A stretch of 64,000 bases of DNA from Saxidomus purpurata (Eukaryota; Mollusca; Bivalvia; Venerida; Veneridae), in contig JAFMSR010000015.1 in the NCBI GenBank assembly GCA_022818135.1, forward strand, positions 35,885,143 through 35,949,142. The letters run 5' to 3'. Below, piece after piece: positions 34,672-47,200 of the stretch (its first letter is position 1; each line of letters opens with the position of its first letter). Both the position numbers and the translations under genes were made by a program. Below the pieces are notes generated by a model. The model was not told the DNA's origin. It did no database searches and was given only the letters and a program-made list of their open reading frames with translations.

Positions 34672-34725
34672 TGGTCTAGCTGTAATGTGCTGGGCTGGTA
34701 TTCCGGGGGTCACAGGTTCAATATC
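34672..34725 (+). repeat. tRNA-like SINE fragment inside the composite repeat
   Basis: ggtctagctgtaatgtgctg ... cacaggttcaatatc, with B-box-like ggttcaatatc. The same sequence occurs at 62945-63000, where it ends in cccgctcta. Degenerate. Confidence 0.45.
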
Positions 34726-34889
34726 AAACATTCGACATGTACATAGAACAAGCGTTCGTTTTAGGTATCGTGTAGGTAACTATAATTATACGAAAAGTTC
34801 TAGTCTAAAGCGTCTGTTTCCAAATGCAATTAATCAGAAGGAACGCATCAGGACAATCTTCATGACTTGGTTATTCAGTTAAACCTTTC

Positions 34890-35325
34890 TTGCATACCAG
34901 ATCGGGATATCTGCAGATTTTAGCAGTCCTGGAAAACCTCTCCTTGCATATCGGATCGGCATTTCCGGTGATTTTGCCCATGCCAGAAAAACCGGTCTGG
35001 CACCTCTCCTATGCTAGACGACTCTCGTGCATTACTTATGACGTAACATTATAAACAATGTGACGTCACTTTCCCAAACACGACGTCGGAATATCGTTTG
35101 TTTTTATATGAAAAGGCATCATTTCGATAAGTTTTTATTTAGCAATCTTCTTTAAAGTGTAAGACGGTATGCAAGAAAAGGTTTAAATTATGAGGCATTT
35201 GGTTCAGATGGAAATATCCGTCCCCTCCGGTAACTGTTTTGTGGGAACTCGACAGAGCCTCGTTCCCGCCAAAGCAGTTACCCCGGTGACGGATATTTCG
35301 ATCTGAACCTCGTGCTCATTACATA
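34890..35325 (-). repeat. Hairpin element R5, reverse-orientation copy within composite repeat
   Basis: Reverse complement of the family at 25712 and 48050, including the inverted repeat ggaaatatccgtcccctccg ... ggtgacggatatttcg. The loop is gaactcgacagagcctcgtt. Absent from composite copy B, so it inserted after the copies separated, or B lost that interval. Confidence 0.75.
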
Positions 35326-35641
35326 AACTATTAGTCTACCTTAAAATGTATATACAACAGTAAATAGACTTTTCAAAACTTAATGTCAATTAAAATGCAT
35401 TTGCCATTGTTTTAGTATAGCGAAATTTTTGCTTATATTTTGTTTGCGTCTCTTATAGGCCCTACTTTTTTTAATTGTTTAATCGGAATCATGTTCTCTC
35501 CGGGAGGGCTGTCCATTTCAAACAATTTTTTTTTCGACATGCGTTGATAAACGTATCTAGGAAATACAACATACATAAATCAAACAGTTGTTGTAGTTAT
35601 TCTGATTTTTTTAAATATAAAACAAGAAACAAAAAGATGTT

Positions 35642-35643
<2 letters not shown>

Positions 35644-35673
<30 letters not shown>
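35644..35673 (+). repeat. GATA tetranucleotide microsatellite
   Basis: About seven GATA units followed by atcttttattacagtgac. On the minus strand this looks like a retroposon end (AATAAAAGAT plus TATC repeats). Confidence 0.85.
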
Positions 35674-35678
<5 letters not shown>

Positions 35679-36119
35679 CTTTTATTACAGTGACATTTGT
35701 ACATCATAGCAAATAGAACAACGTCATACAATTAAATATAATACAACCGGCCCGATGGGCCTATAAGTCACCTTTTAACAAAATTATACAAAGTTATATT
35801 TGTCACGAAATATCTCTTAATTGGAATTCTTACAAAAACTCGTCTTCAATGTTTTTCGTTTTCTCGGAGAAGAACGATTCGGAATCTGTACCCTAGTCCA
35901 TGACTGATTCTTCTCAATGGCATTCCTAGATGATTGTACCATGTTGCACATAGAGCAAACATAAAGTAGCTTTTCGAGTCTTTAAGCTTCTCTACATATA
36001 CCGAAAATGAGAGTATGGCTAGTGTAAAAAGTTTAATGACTTTCAGTATGGCAGTTGTTTAGTCTATGTAGAAAGATCTAGCATGTATATACTGATAATA
36101 ATTACGTATCCCGCCTCCG

Positions 36120-36760
36120 CGAGAGACATATTTATTAGTGATGCATGTCTGTCACTGTTTTTGTCATTCAGTATGTCCGCGCAGCTCCTCTGATACCACG
36201 TGGCGGATTTACACCAAACTTCACATAAGCGTAGTAGTGCATATTATCGGCATGTTCCGGTTCAATGATTTTCAATGGAATAACCGCCCCTGATACATAT
36301 AATTTTATGATGTTATGGCTAATTCTCCTACAACATCCGGCAGATTTCCACTTAACCTAAGATAATTGAGCAGTGTCAAGCTTAGTTATGCATATCGACG
36401 GCACATTATCAGGGGATTTACATTGTATGGCCATTGATTCTTCAAATTTAATGATGTTTTTGCTACTTCTCCTCTACCATTGGCGAGATTTCCACCAAAC
36501 CAAACCAGAACACAAGCTGTCGTCGGCATGTTCCGATTCATTGATTTCCAGAGAAGTTGCAACCCTGATGTGTCATATTTCATAATGTCTATACGAATCC
36601 TCCTACACGCTGTAGTTGAATTTTACCAAAGGTCACATGAGTGATCATTGTCAAGCGTAGTTGTACATTTCGTCAGCATGTTACGGTTCAATGAATTTTG
36701 CGGAACTATGTCTTTTGATGTCTAGTATTCTAATATGCTTGTGCTACGTATCCTATATCA
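36120..36760 (+). repeat. Degenerate ~140-bp tandem repeats
   Basis: Four units begin with gattt.caccaaac.t (about 36205, 36343, 36486 and 36618), and each contains a version of cggcatgttccg.ttcattga. Spacing is about 132-143 bp. Partly repeated at 63380-63760. The architecture resembles the pearl-like elements but the sequence is unrelated. Confidence 0.6.
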
Positions 36761-36985
36761 CTGGTCAGAAAACTACAAAACTACACAGAAGTGATTGGTG
36801 CGAAGCCTGAACTTGTGTATATCATCGGACTGTTACAGTTTAGTGGTATGCATTTTCAATTCTACAAAATAATGCTGAATAATAGGAGGCATGCTTTTTT
36901 TTTTGTTTTTCGTGAAAGATAATCTCTAGTTTAGAGAATGAATTGATAATGGGGTCTCTAAGTCTCCTGCAACGAAGTCTTTAAA

Positions 36986-38227
36986 ATATCGATGTCAAGT
37001 TTCCCATACACTAGTAACTAGTCAATGACCAATTTCATTACCTATCGTATACGTATTCGAGAATGAAAGAAGAGACAATGCTACTACAAATAACCCACGG
37101 GAACAAACATGTTCATTTAACGCTCATGTAAAATATTATATACATTTGTAATTACATTTTAGCCCGACTGTTCAAAGAATGAGGAGAGTTGTACTCGCCC
37201 CAGCTTTTGCGTTGATCAAAGACGTGTTATTAAAATTAATAACTTCAAACCTGACAAACGTATCGACTTAACACTTGACATACTGGGTTTCTCAATGTAA
37301 TACATACAAATGCAGCAAGTCACATATATTTTTGCGGAGTAATGCCTCTATTTGTATTATGATTTTGTAACATAAAGTTAAAAGTCAGGTACCTCATTAA
37401 TAAAAGATAAGTTTACAAAAATCATAATGATACTGAAGTTTTCTATTTAGCCTTTACTTATAAGTAACTTTTATAACATAGCTTATTTCAGTTTAGGACA
37501 AAAACTAAAGTTATAAACAGTATTTACAACATAAGACTAATATGTTTTATCTTTATGTATCTGCAGTTTGTATGGCGTTTTACGTATCCACCGTCTGCGT
37601 TCATACGTACCCTATAATATTTTCATCTGTCGTCATAAGTACCCTCAAAGAGAACCCCATGCTTGTTTAAGTGTCAATTGCAGCTGCTGTATCAGTCATA
37701 GCGAAAAGAAAATATGTTTTTTCTGCTACAGAAAATGTGTAGCTTCACGATTTATGCAGTTTTGGACTCTTTCGATTATTACATGTAGATTTCTTAAAAT
37801 TCTGTTAAAAATCCGAAAAATAGCAATTTCTGGTTTGATTTCCGCAATCGTAACAACACGTCGGTCATTTTTCAGGTAAACAATTGAGCCAAGATATTAG
37901 GTATTTTCCAGCTTACATGTCGGGACGTTCATGAATATACATCTGTCGTCAGTAGTACCCATCCGCGTTCGAAGTAGTCGAATACCCAGGGTGAATGCAT
38001 ACACGCTTTATCACATTAGAGTCTTCTTCATAATTTGCGCTAAAATAACATTTAAGGGATAAACATAAAATACGTCACGGCTCGCTTCACTAGTAATTAG
38101 GTAAATGGAAATTACCTGAGAGCGAGAGAAATTGCTGATGCGCTCAGCTGCGGAAAAACTATAAAGATTGTTTGGCGTCTCGGCTCTACATCGTTTCTCA
38201 TTACTTACTTACTTAGTTTGCGAAAAC
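36986..38227. other. Upstream region of the SMPDL3-like gene
   Basis: No repeat copy recognised. The promoter and 5'UTR should lie in the right part. The ~100 bp before the ATG is less AT-rich (agagcgagagaaattgctga...). No TATA box can be assigned with confidence. Confidence 0.4.
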
Positions 38228-41200
38228 ATGAAAGGGGATTACATATATATTGTGTGCTTAATGCTAGCAGTAAAATTTACGAAAGGCGAAGACGGTATGT
38301 TCAATATTTATGTATTTTGTATTATAAAGATTGTGATAATTAGCGCTCTTATGAGTATAATTGGCGCATGAAAATGCAATTTTTGTCGGTCAATTCTATT
38401 CCCTAATTCTAAGTGAAGCATTTATACGGAAGCCTATAGGGACAAAGGCCCTTATTCTAACTCAGAACTCAAACCCATTCTGGAGAAGTGCTCAAGGAAA
38501 GCTCGAGGAACACTCGAGTATAAACTACGAAAGAGCTAATGCATAATACATATAAGGTAATGCATAAAATTAAGCCAAACTGTCCATAGAATGCTTCCGT
38601 TGTATTATCAATTGTATTCCATATTTATTTGAGCTATATAAATATGTGCATATCAGGTGTAAATCCGCAATAGCTCAGTTACTTAAGTCCTCACGTCTCA
38701 GATTTTGGGAAAAATTAAGAGGGTGTGGGTTTGGGCCTTGCTATAACCCCATTCATCTTTCATAACAAGTACTATCTGGGAAATCTGTATTCACATCATT
38801 TTAAGTTGATACGAAATAAATTGAATAAAACGAGACATATCACCTGATGTGATCTATTCTAGACATCACGTTCCACACTACTACCCAACCGATAAATAAA
38901 CACTAAGTTTTGTCAAAATAATGATGCGCCAGTGGAGGTGAGAACAATCTGATAATCAGCGACCTTGAGTTGCCGCAGGTATTGTCCGAACAAATCAATC
39001 TGATGCTAACCTTTATGTATTGGATAGAGTACTGTTGGCGAATGCAGAATTCTTGACTAGAAATACAATGGTTCAAATAACGTAAACTGATTTTATGGAA
39101 CGCCATAGCTGCCTTCTCTATACATACTTCTTAAACGGTGATGTCCTTTTTGGCCTGGGGACTGAAAGTCCCCTAGGCCTAAGTTAGCATACCACATTTC
39201 AAACACTGCAGACAATTTAACTGTGCTATGTGCGAATAACAACTGTAAACATGCGCTTTGGGAAAGTAGTGCAAGACAGACCAGATCAATCTTCTGTTTG
39301 AATGTCGCATATGATAAGAACATATTACAAATAAAAAGAGTACATACAACTTCAAACGATTGCAGGAAGGTATAGCTTACGGGCTGCATTACACAATTTT
39401 TTCTGTTTTGAAATTTCTGCGCTGTTAGCTGATTACGGAAGATAATCATATGCATATCACGGAAAAGTACGGATATTTACGGAAATTTACGGAAACGTAC
39501 GGAATTTGATATAAGAGTTTGTAGTTTGATTTTCAAATTTCTGATGTTATTTCATTGACAACTTTCTTATTTACGAACGACTACATATATATTTACCTAA
39601 AAATAAATTTCTTGAAAAAAAAAGATATAATTTACGTACATTCCCGAAAAGGAACTCACGTGATCAAAATCACCTGTCATTTATCGAGGACGCTGCATGT
39701 CAAGGCCCAGTGAACGGTTTCACCGATTACAACTACAAGGTAACCAAGAATCATTTTTGGTTTTCCCTGTTATACACATTGTACAGTACTGTATTTATAT
39801 TTTATTGTTGGTATTGCTTTGTTTATTTCTGTTTCAAGGTCTTGTCCTTGGTACACAATAATTTTCGATCCACATCATCAGATATCGCTTAAAGTTAAAC
39901 AAAGCGAAGATTGAATTATTTTTATTGTTCTCTCAAACAATTGATATTGTTGACCATGTGATTATTTTTCATTTAACATACGTTTTATAATAAAACAAAC
40001 TTCCCTGCCACCCATATATTTGTGAATCATTAATTCTGTATCATATACTAAATTTCGCCCTGTGCACATTTCGACCCGTGCTTTAGGTAAGGTTCAGCGT
40101 AAATCACGAAGGTCAAAGTTGTTTTTCGGGGAGTTAATCTATAGCCCCCAGGCCTTCAGCGCTCACAGCGCTTTGATTGATATATGGCGCTCTCAGTTTG
40201 ATATATGGTGTTGTGGTTTTGATAGATGGTGATGTGGTTTTGATAGATGGTGCTGCGGTTTTATCATGCAACTAGCATTAAATCTGACCGATAACACCCG
40301 TCCGATATTTTAAAATGATATCACGTCACTGACGTGATAACACTTTGTAACCACGCCCACATGCCGGACTACTTCCAGTTCAACAAGCAAGACTCCTCAA
40401 GTGCAATCACAGAGAAAAAGTAATCAAAACATTTCATTTATCCTATCATTTTTTATTTTTGTTTACAAATCATTGTTAATGATGTAGTTATTGCATAAAA
40501 ATACAGCCCAAATAGATAAATTGAATGATTTAAAACGAACAGCAAGGCACCATAAAAATTGAAAATCCCCTGTAGAATTTTTATTTTTGAAATAAACATA
40601 GAGTTGTTGGTATTCATTTTCTTAGTTAGATCATTTGCTATCCATCTACAGCAATTTTGAGGCAAAATTTGAGAAAAAGTTGATTTTCATTTTTTTTATC
40701 GCTATCCAATTTTCAAGGTAAGTTCTTAATGCGTGGTTGAAATGGCCTGAAACCTATCAGCTACCTATAAAAAGTTGAAAACTGTCTTTAAACCGCTCAC
40801 TTTTTACTCATCAACTCTCAAGTTCCTCGTTTGTTTACAATTAGAATACCCCAGTGGTGTTGAGCCCACGCCGCCATTTTTGAAATGTCAGTGTTATACT
40901 TGGAAATTCTTGCGTGTGTCTTTGCAAATATTTTGTTTGCAAAACAATATCATTACATTAGAACATAAAAACATTTATAAATAGTCTCATGAAGGTAAGT
41001 ATAAAGCTATATTTATGTCGCTTTTTATATTTTTTGTCCTTTGAAATGTAGAACTATTTTTCGAGGCACATGTAGTAATTTGAAATCATTTTATTTTATA
41101 AATACCGTATTTATTCTATTTTAGGCCCCAAAAAGTGTCAAAAATATACAATATGAAGATTTGCATGATAAATAGAATATTAGTCAACTGCCTTTTGACA

Positions 41201-44200
41201 ACATGTGATATCAGGTTCGGCAGATACGGTCGGAAAAGGCTCGGTAGAGCCTCGCCTTTCTGACCGCATCTACCTCACCTGATATCACATGTTATCAAAA
41301 GACAGTAGCCTAATATTCTCTATTTGATAGATGGTGCTGTGGTTTTGACAGATGAAGCTGTGGTTTTGAAACATGATGCTGTGGTTTTGATAAATTGCGC
41401 TGTCGTTTTGATAAATGGTGATGTCGTTTTGATATATGGTGCTATCATTTTGGTATACATTTGTATTGTGGTGTCATTTTTATATATGGTGCTATGGTGT
41501 TGATACATGATGCTGTGGTTTTGATAGATGGTGCTGTGGTTTTGATACATGTAAGCTACCAACTCGACCCATTAGAGCTTATCCATAGACCTGAAAGATA
41601 TTTGTCAATCATTTTAAACAGCTTACCACGTCCACCTCCGTAAAATGAAAACCGACGATAGATACAGACAATAAGTCGACCGTGAAATTATGCTAATAAG
41701 GGTCAGCAGGATCAGGTTAATTTGTCCGAGTAATAATTTAGTAAGAAATCTACCTGGCAGCACCACAAGTGTTCCTCGAGTTTTCCCGGGTTCTCGAGTT
41801 ATCGATGCTCGAATTATCAATGGTAATTTCTGGTTAAAAATATATGTAAAATGGCCAGGACCGACAGGAGTCCTCGTGTTATTCCCGGGTTCTCGAGTTA
41901 TCAATGCTTTTACTGTATTTTTAAAAGATTTTTTAATTTTGTTTACAAAATTGCAGGAAAAAGGTACATCATGCATACAATAAGATAGTTTAAGTTTTAA
42001 ACATATATGAAACTGCATTCTTCTACTGTATAACTATGCAATTATAAACTGAATATTCTGATTGCATTTTTAGGCTTGTGCAAAATTACTGGCCCAGTAT
42101 ATTATGACTTTGTTAAAACGAACATATGGTTGTGATATGCGTTGGATAATGGATAACAATAGCGAAACCCAAGTTCAACCTTTTACTATCGTCATGTACT
42201 CAAAACTAACAACAACGGACGTGACGTCATAACGGCGGACCGCTCATAGACGTCACGTTACAAATGGCGCTTACGTGAACGTTACTATTTCCCAATATTC
42301 TGGGGGCCGCGAAATGCAATAAAAGTCTAATGAAAGAAGTTCTGTTAATGAAACTTAAATGCTAAAATGAAAGTTATAATTATGCATCATATAAACTTAT
42401 ATCGCTATTCATGAAAATTACTCACTAGAAAGTCTTACTCAATCTCAATATCTGTAAAATTCAAATACTGATATGAAATAATAGCACTGTTTGTTCATTG
42501 TTCATTTCTATCTATTTTACGATACTAGCGTTTATCAGTTGAATTCACTTCCAGTGGATACAATTTTGTGATGGGTCTATTTGTCAGTTTGTTTCCGGTA
42601 CGAATTTTCGCTGACCTTATGAGTCCGTCGTTACCCCTGACAACCTCCTCGACAACAGCTAATCTCCAGGAGTTATGCGGTGTTTCATCATAGACTTGTA
42701 CCACACTACCAACCGAAATGTTTTGACTGTTTTTACCACTGACTGTGTGGTGTTCACGTAACGCTGTTAGGTACTCCTTCCTCCAACGGTCTATAGTAGG
42801 CCTATCATTAAGCGTCGCCTCAATTTCGGTTATAATTGTCTGTAGCATTTTAGATGTAACGTATGAACGTCCAAGTACTTTCTTCAACACAGTTTTTGTT
42901 AGGCCTATCAATCGTTCCCATAAGCCCCCGAACCATGGCGCTCTCTTAGGGATGAATTCCCATCTCGTGCCTCTGTTTAAAAGTTCATCATGTACCGACT
43001 CGCAGAGTTGCTGCAGGTAAGTAGACGCCGATATAAAGGTAGTACCGTTATCAGAAACCATTAGATACGGCAAGGACTTCCGGCTAACGAATCTTCGGAA
43101 TGTTTGGATGAACGCATCTGCAGTCAAATCAGGCACGAGCTCTAGATGTATCGCACGTGTACTTGTGCACGTGAACAAGCAAATATAGGCTTTACTTTCA
43201 CTTCCGGTAGACGTATAAAGCTCCCGTGTAGTCAACGCCGGTCGCGGAAAAAGGCGGGCAATCATGTACTCTATATTTCTTTAACGGTGGTGGGTCTGGA
43301 GCAGAAAATGGCCTGCCTTGTACTTTTCTGCAGGTCACACATTTCCAGATTACGGACTTCACACACTGCCTAATCGCAGGTATCCAGTACCTTTGTCGTA
43401 ATAGTGTGATTGTTGCACTGGTTCCAGAGTGTTGTATTTCGTAGTGAGCGTCTAACACTATGAGTCTGGTCAAATGACTCTCGTGGTATCTCTCTTTTCA
43501 CACTTCCGGTTTCCTGCAACTTTGTATAAACTTCAAAACGTATGCAGTAACTCGTAATAGTTTCTTGTACTGGCTGTACCTCTGGATATCAATGATTTTA
43601 TGTACTCCACTCTCACATCCTGTACTACTGCTGCCTGGCTTCAATGACACCTGTTGGTCGTCAGTCGCACTAATAGTCTAGTAACCCTGGCTTTTAAGGT
43701 AGAAAAAATTGCAAAAGAATTTATTTTGTAACTAAGTTGTAGGAAAGTCGTTACTTAATACCGTATCAAAAGTTGCAGAGTGTACGTCTTGCTAAAGCTG
43801 AGAAATAAACGTCCAAATATGTGCAAATATCCTCAATTTTACAATGGCCTTAATTTCCCACCATAGTGACGTTTTTTTAAAGAAACAGCGCGTGCTGACG
43901 TCACAAAACATGGCGGACAAGGTTGCGAACATTTCAAACTTGAATTTTGAGCTGAATTTGACACAGGTAGGTTGAATATCGGTTACTACACACATATCTC
44001 GTAAGCATACGTGTTTAAGTTTTAAATAAAATAGATACACAAGTGCATTAAATACGAAAAATGCTGCTGAGAAGAGGAAAAACAGGTGGATACAATCACA
44101 GGTCGAAAAGTATTTTTAAAGTGTTTTTTTCTTTAATTCTTCGTTTTTGTAGGTAGTATACACAAGCATATACATGTTACAGAACTTAAACATCATTTAG

Positions 44201-47200
44201 ATGAAAAAGGAGAGAAAAATGCTTGTGAATCTCAGTTTGATTTTTATTACTACGGAAGCGTGGTAGTGCCATTAATTTCAAAATACGAAATGTAACACAC
44301 TCTTTACCAGTTTCGATAGAACCTTCTATACTTTCATATAATTGCAGTTTGTTAATGCAATTTCGTTATAAGTAAGGCATTTTGAAAACAAGCTGTCTTA
44401 ATTCCAGACAGTGGCATTTGTTATGAGTCGATTGTCAGTGACAAGAGTAGCAGAGTAACATGAAACCGTAGTGGATTTTATTTTTGAAATTTTGAAAGGT
44501 AATTTGAGGTTTCAACAGGAATACTCTATAGACTGTTCCTGGTTTTAAGTATTAAACATTGCAAAATAACAGTTGCTGGAAAGGTTCTGTGTTATAATAT
44601 TCCTTGAATGAAAATTAGGTTTCACCTTGTCCGTCCGTGAGTGCACAATATTTAAATCTTGTGCGCGCTATTTTTCAATAACCGCTTGTTACATTTCAAC
44701 GAAACTTTATGGGAGGCTCTAGTAGTAAAAAATGTAGAAGTGAAATGTTTTGTTCAGATTGAAAATGGCTAATGTGTATCGAGTTTTTGTAAATCTCGAT
44801 CGCGCTATGTTTCAATGAATTTAAAAATACCCTGTCTAAATTTCAGGTGAAGAAGTTTATTGGCAGCAAACCGTTAATAGTTATCTTGAACAGATTGAAA
44901 GGTAAAACTTTTAACGGGTCATTTCCACTTTATTCACAAACTTTAGTATAACTGTATAATTATATTATATTTTAAAATTACTTGTTTATAATTGCAAATT
45001 CGTGTGCGTTGTGTGTTGTCGCCGTTTAACGCCTGTTTCAATCGTATTTAAGTGATTTTTCAGGGAGAGCAGTTTACCGAACGATGGTTCCTTGGAAGGA
45101 CCAAGTACTTAAACTCTATTCTCTGTATGAAACTGCTAACTTTTTCACACAAAGAGGCATTGTGTGTGTAAGGGCTAGAGTCCATGATGCTAAATCAATG
45201 ATAGGTGATATGATTTCAAGTCAGCGACACTACCCACTAGACGAATTCCAACCTCCTGTGGTTACAAGAAACTTGATTTACTACGAACTCTCTGACTGAA
45301 CATTTGTCTTAAGTACCTACCATTTATGATGAGTAAGTCCTGTTTGATTGTGCGTTATGACCTATTTTAATTGGGAATCAAGTACACGTGTCAAAATATG
45401 TTCATCAATAAATTTCAGTGTTGCATCTTGGTTGATATGCAAAAAGACAGCCAGAACTTCCTTATTCCCGAACGAAACATGTAAGTGTGACCACTTATTT
45501 TCTTAGTTAGATAATCTGTCCAATGATCAAAGCTTAAGTTCAAAATTTGATACGGTTTTCGAAATTCTTAGTACTGAAGGTAAAATATTTAATATTTGTG
45601 TATGATTTAAAATTTGTGTCTGAAACGCGATTTCATTGTTCCCGTCGTTCATGTGATAAGTTTAAATGTGACACAAATCTAACATAGTGGTACATGCATG
45701 AAATCTAAAGTTTGTTCATATTTTATATTGAAAACTCACCATATAGCACATAATCATCTTACATTCTCCATCTTCTTCATACCCAAATATACACCAAACT
45801 TTCACAATTATTTCAGGGCATAATGGAAACTTGTGCAATTTGCAAGAAAGCCGTTGTAAAAAGTCAGTCAGTTTCATTTATTGGTGAGAAGGGGAGCAAT
45901 AATATAAATGTAACAAGCACTGCAAGGGGTGATGACACCAAGACTGAGCCAGGACAGCCCGTTCACAAGGAATGCCGTCAAGATTATATTCATCACAGAA
46001 ATACAGTAATACAGACAAGTTCTGAACCAGCCAGATCATAACGCTCCACACAATCGTTTGAATTTAGAAACAAATGTTTGTTTCGTACATCAGACACTAA
46101 AGTAATACACAGAAAAAGTAGTTATGATGTTTTTCCTGTTAGAACACGTGACTTTCAGAAAACTATTATAAAAAAATGTAATGAAAGAGGTAACGAATGG
46201 GCAACTTCTGTACTTGGTAGGCTGGAAAACGTAATTGATTTGCCTGCAGCAGATGCTATATATCACCAAACATGTAACATTATTCAGTAAAAAAGAGGCT
46301 GTCAAGATTGCAGCATCTGGCCAAGCACTTATACAAGCATGTACACCAAAAAGCGTTATTGATCCATTACAGTAGGGTCTCGGCATACAAATGCACCATC
46401 ATTCTGGCTCCAGATGTTTGATAGACATTATATTGACTTGGTTTCAGTGTACATGTATCATATAAGAAAGTACAAAAACTTGAAATGGATGTTACAGCTG
46501 CAAACAATTTAAGTATTCCTGATTATTTTCCCGGAAAGTTTGTGCAGTTTGTCGCAGACAACATGGATCATAACATTAGAACTTTGGATGGTTATAATCA
46601 TAGCTTTCATGACACGGGCATAATTGCATGCACCACACCTCCGTCTAGGTACAGATAGCTACTCCTAGATGTCACATTAAACCTACTGATCTTGCAGACA
46701 TAGGAAAAATAGGTATAAAATGTACTTCAGACCTTGCGGAGAAGAAATACTTTCTTTCAAGTTCATGAATATAGATGGCCATACTACCGCTGATCCCCAT
46801 TACAAGCTAGATCAAGTGACGTCAATTTCTGTTATAATCTATAACATGTTTAGAAAGGTTGTTAATCTAGTTATATCTCATTAGAAAGGTTGAACCGTAT
46901 ATATACGTTTGTATGCATGCACCTGACATGCACTCATTACATGCTGAAGTCAGCATTCATGAAAATGATACTTTCGGTTTTATACAGTGGGTGGGGTTTG
47001 CATTACTATAATTTTAACAAACTAGTTAATATGTGTTTAATATGTATACGTAGAGTGAGATTGAAAATTGAACATACTTCATTGACACTGGGGAGTGAAA
47101 ATACTTTGTATGAGTGAATATGTTGTAAAAAATATATCTTACAGCTTTTTTAAAGATTGACATAACATTTCTATTTTGCAGTCCACTTGCAGTATGTCGA

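Larger units (their letters stand above)
32317..36985 (+). repeat. Composite repeat, copy A (with tRNA-like start)
   Basis: Four blocks are collinear with 61682-64000: 32317-33120, 34315-34725, 36334-36985, and the piece about 32866-33083, which is also duplicated at 33248-33455. Copy A carries extra sequence between blocks, including an R5 hairpin element (34890-35325) and a GATA microsatellite. It has no recognisable coding region. Its class is unknown. Confidence 0.65.

Noticed and set aside
39640..39740. Candidate exon with donor-like GTAACC at 39739
   Set aside because: It would disrupt the phase-matched junction between SMPDL3 exon 1 (38294) and exon 2 (53943), and shows no family similarity.
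41770..41910. Two copies of a ~35-bp segment (ttcccgggttctcgagttat)
   Set aside because: A short local duplication without further structure; not enough to define an element.
42745..43373. Plus-strand frames opposite the integrase
   Set aside because: Shadows of the BEL/Pao integrase on the other strand.
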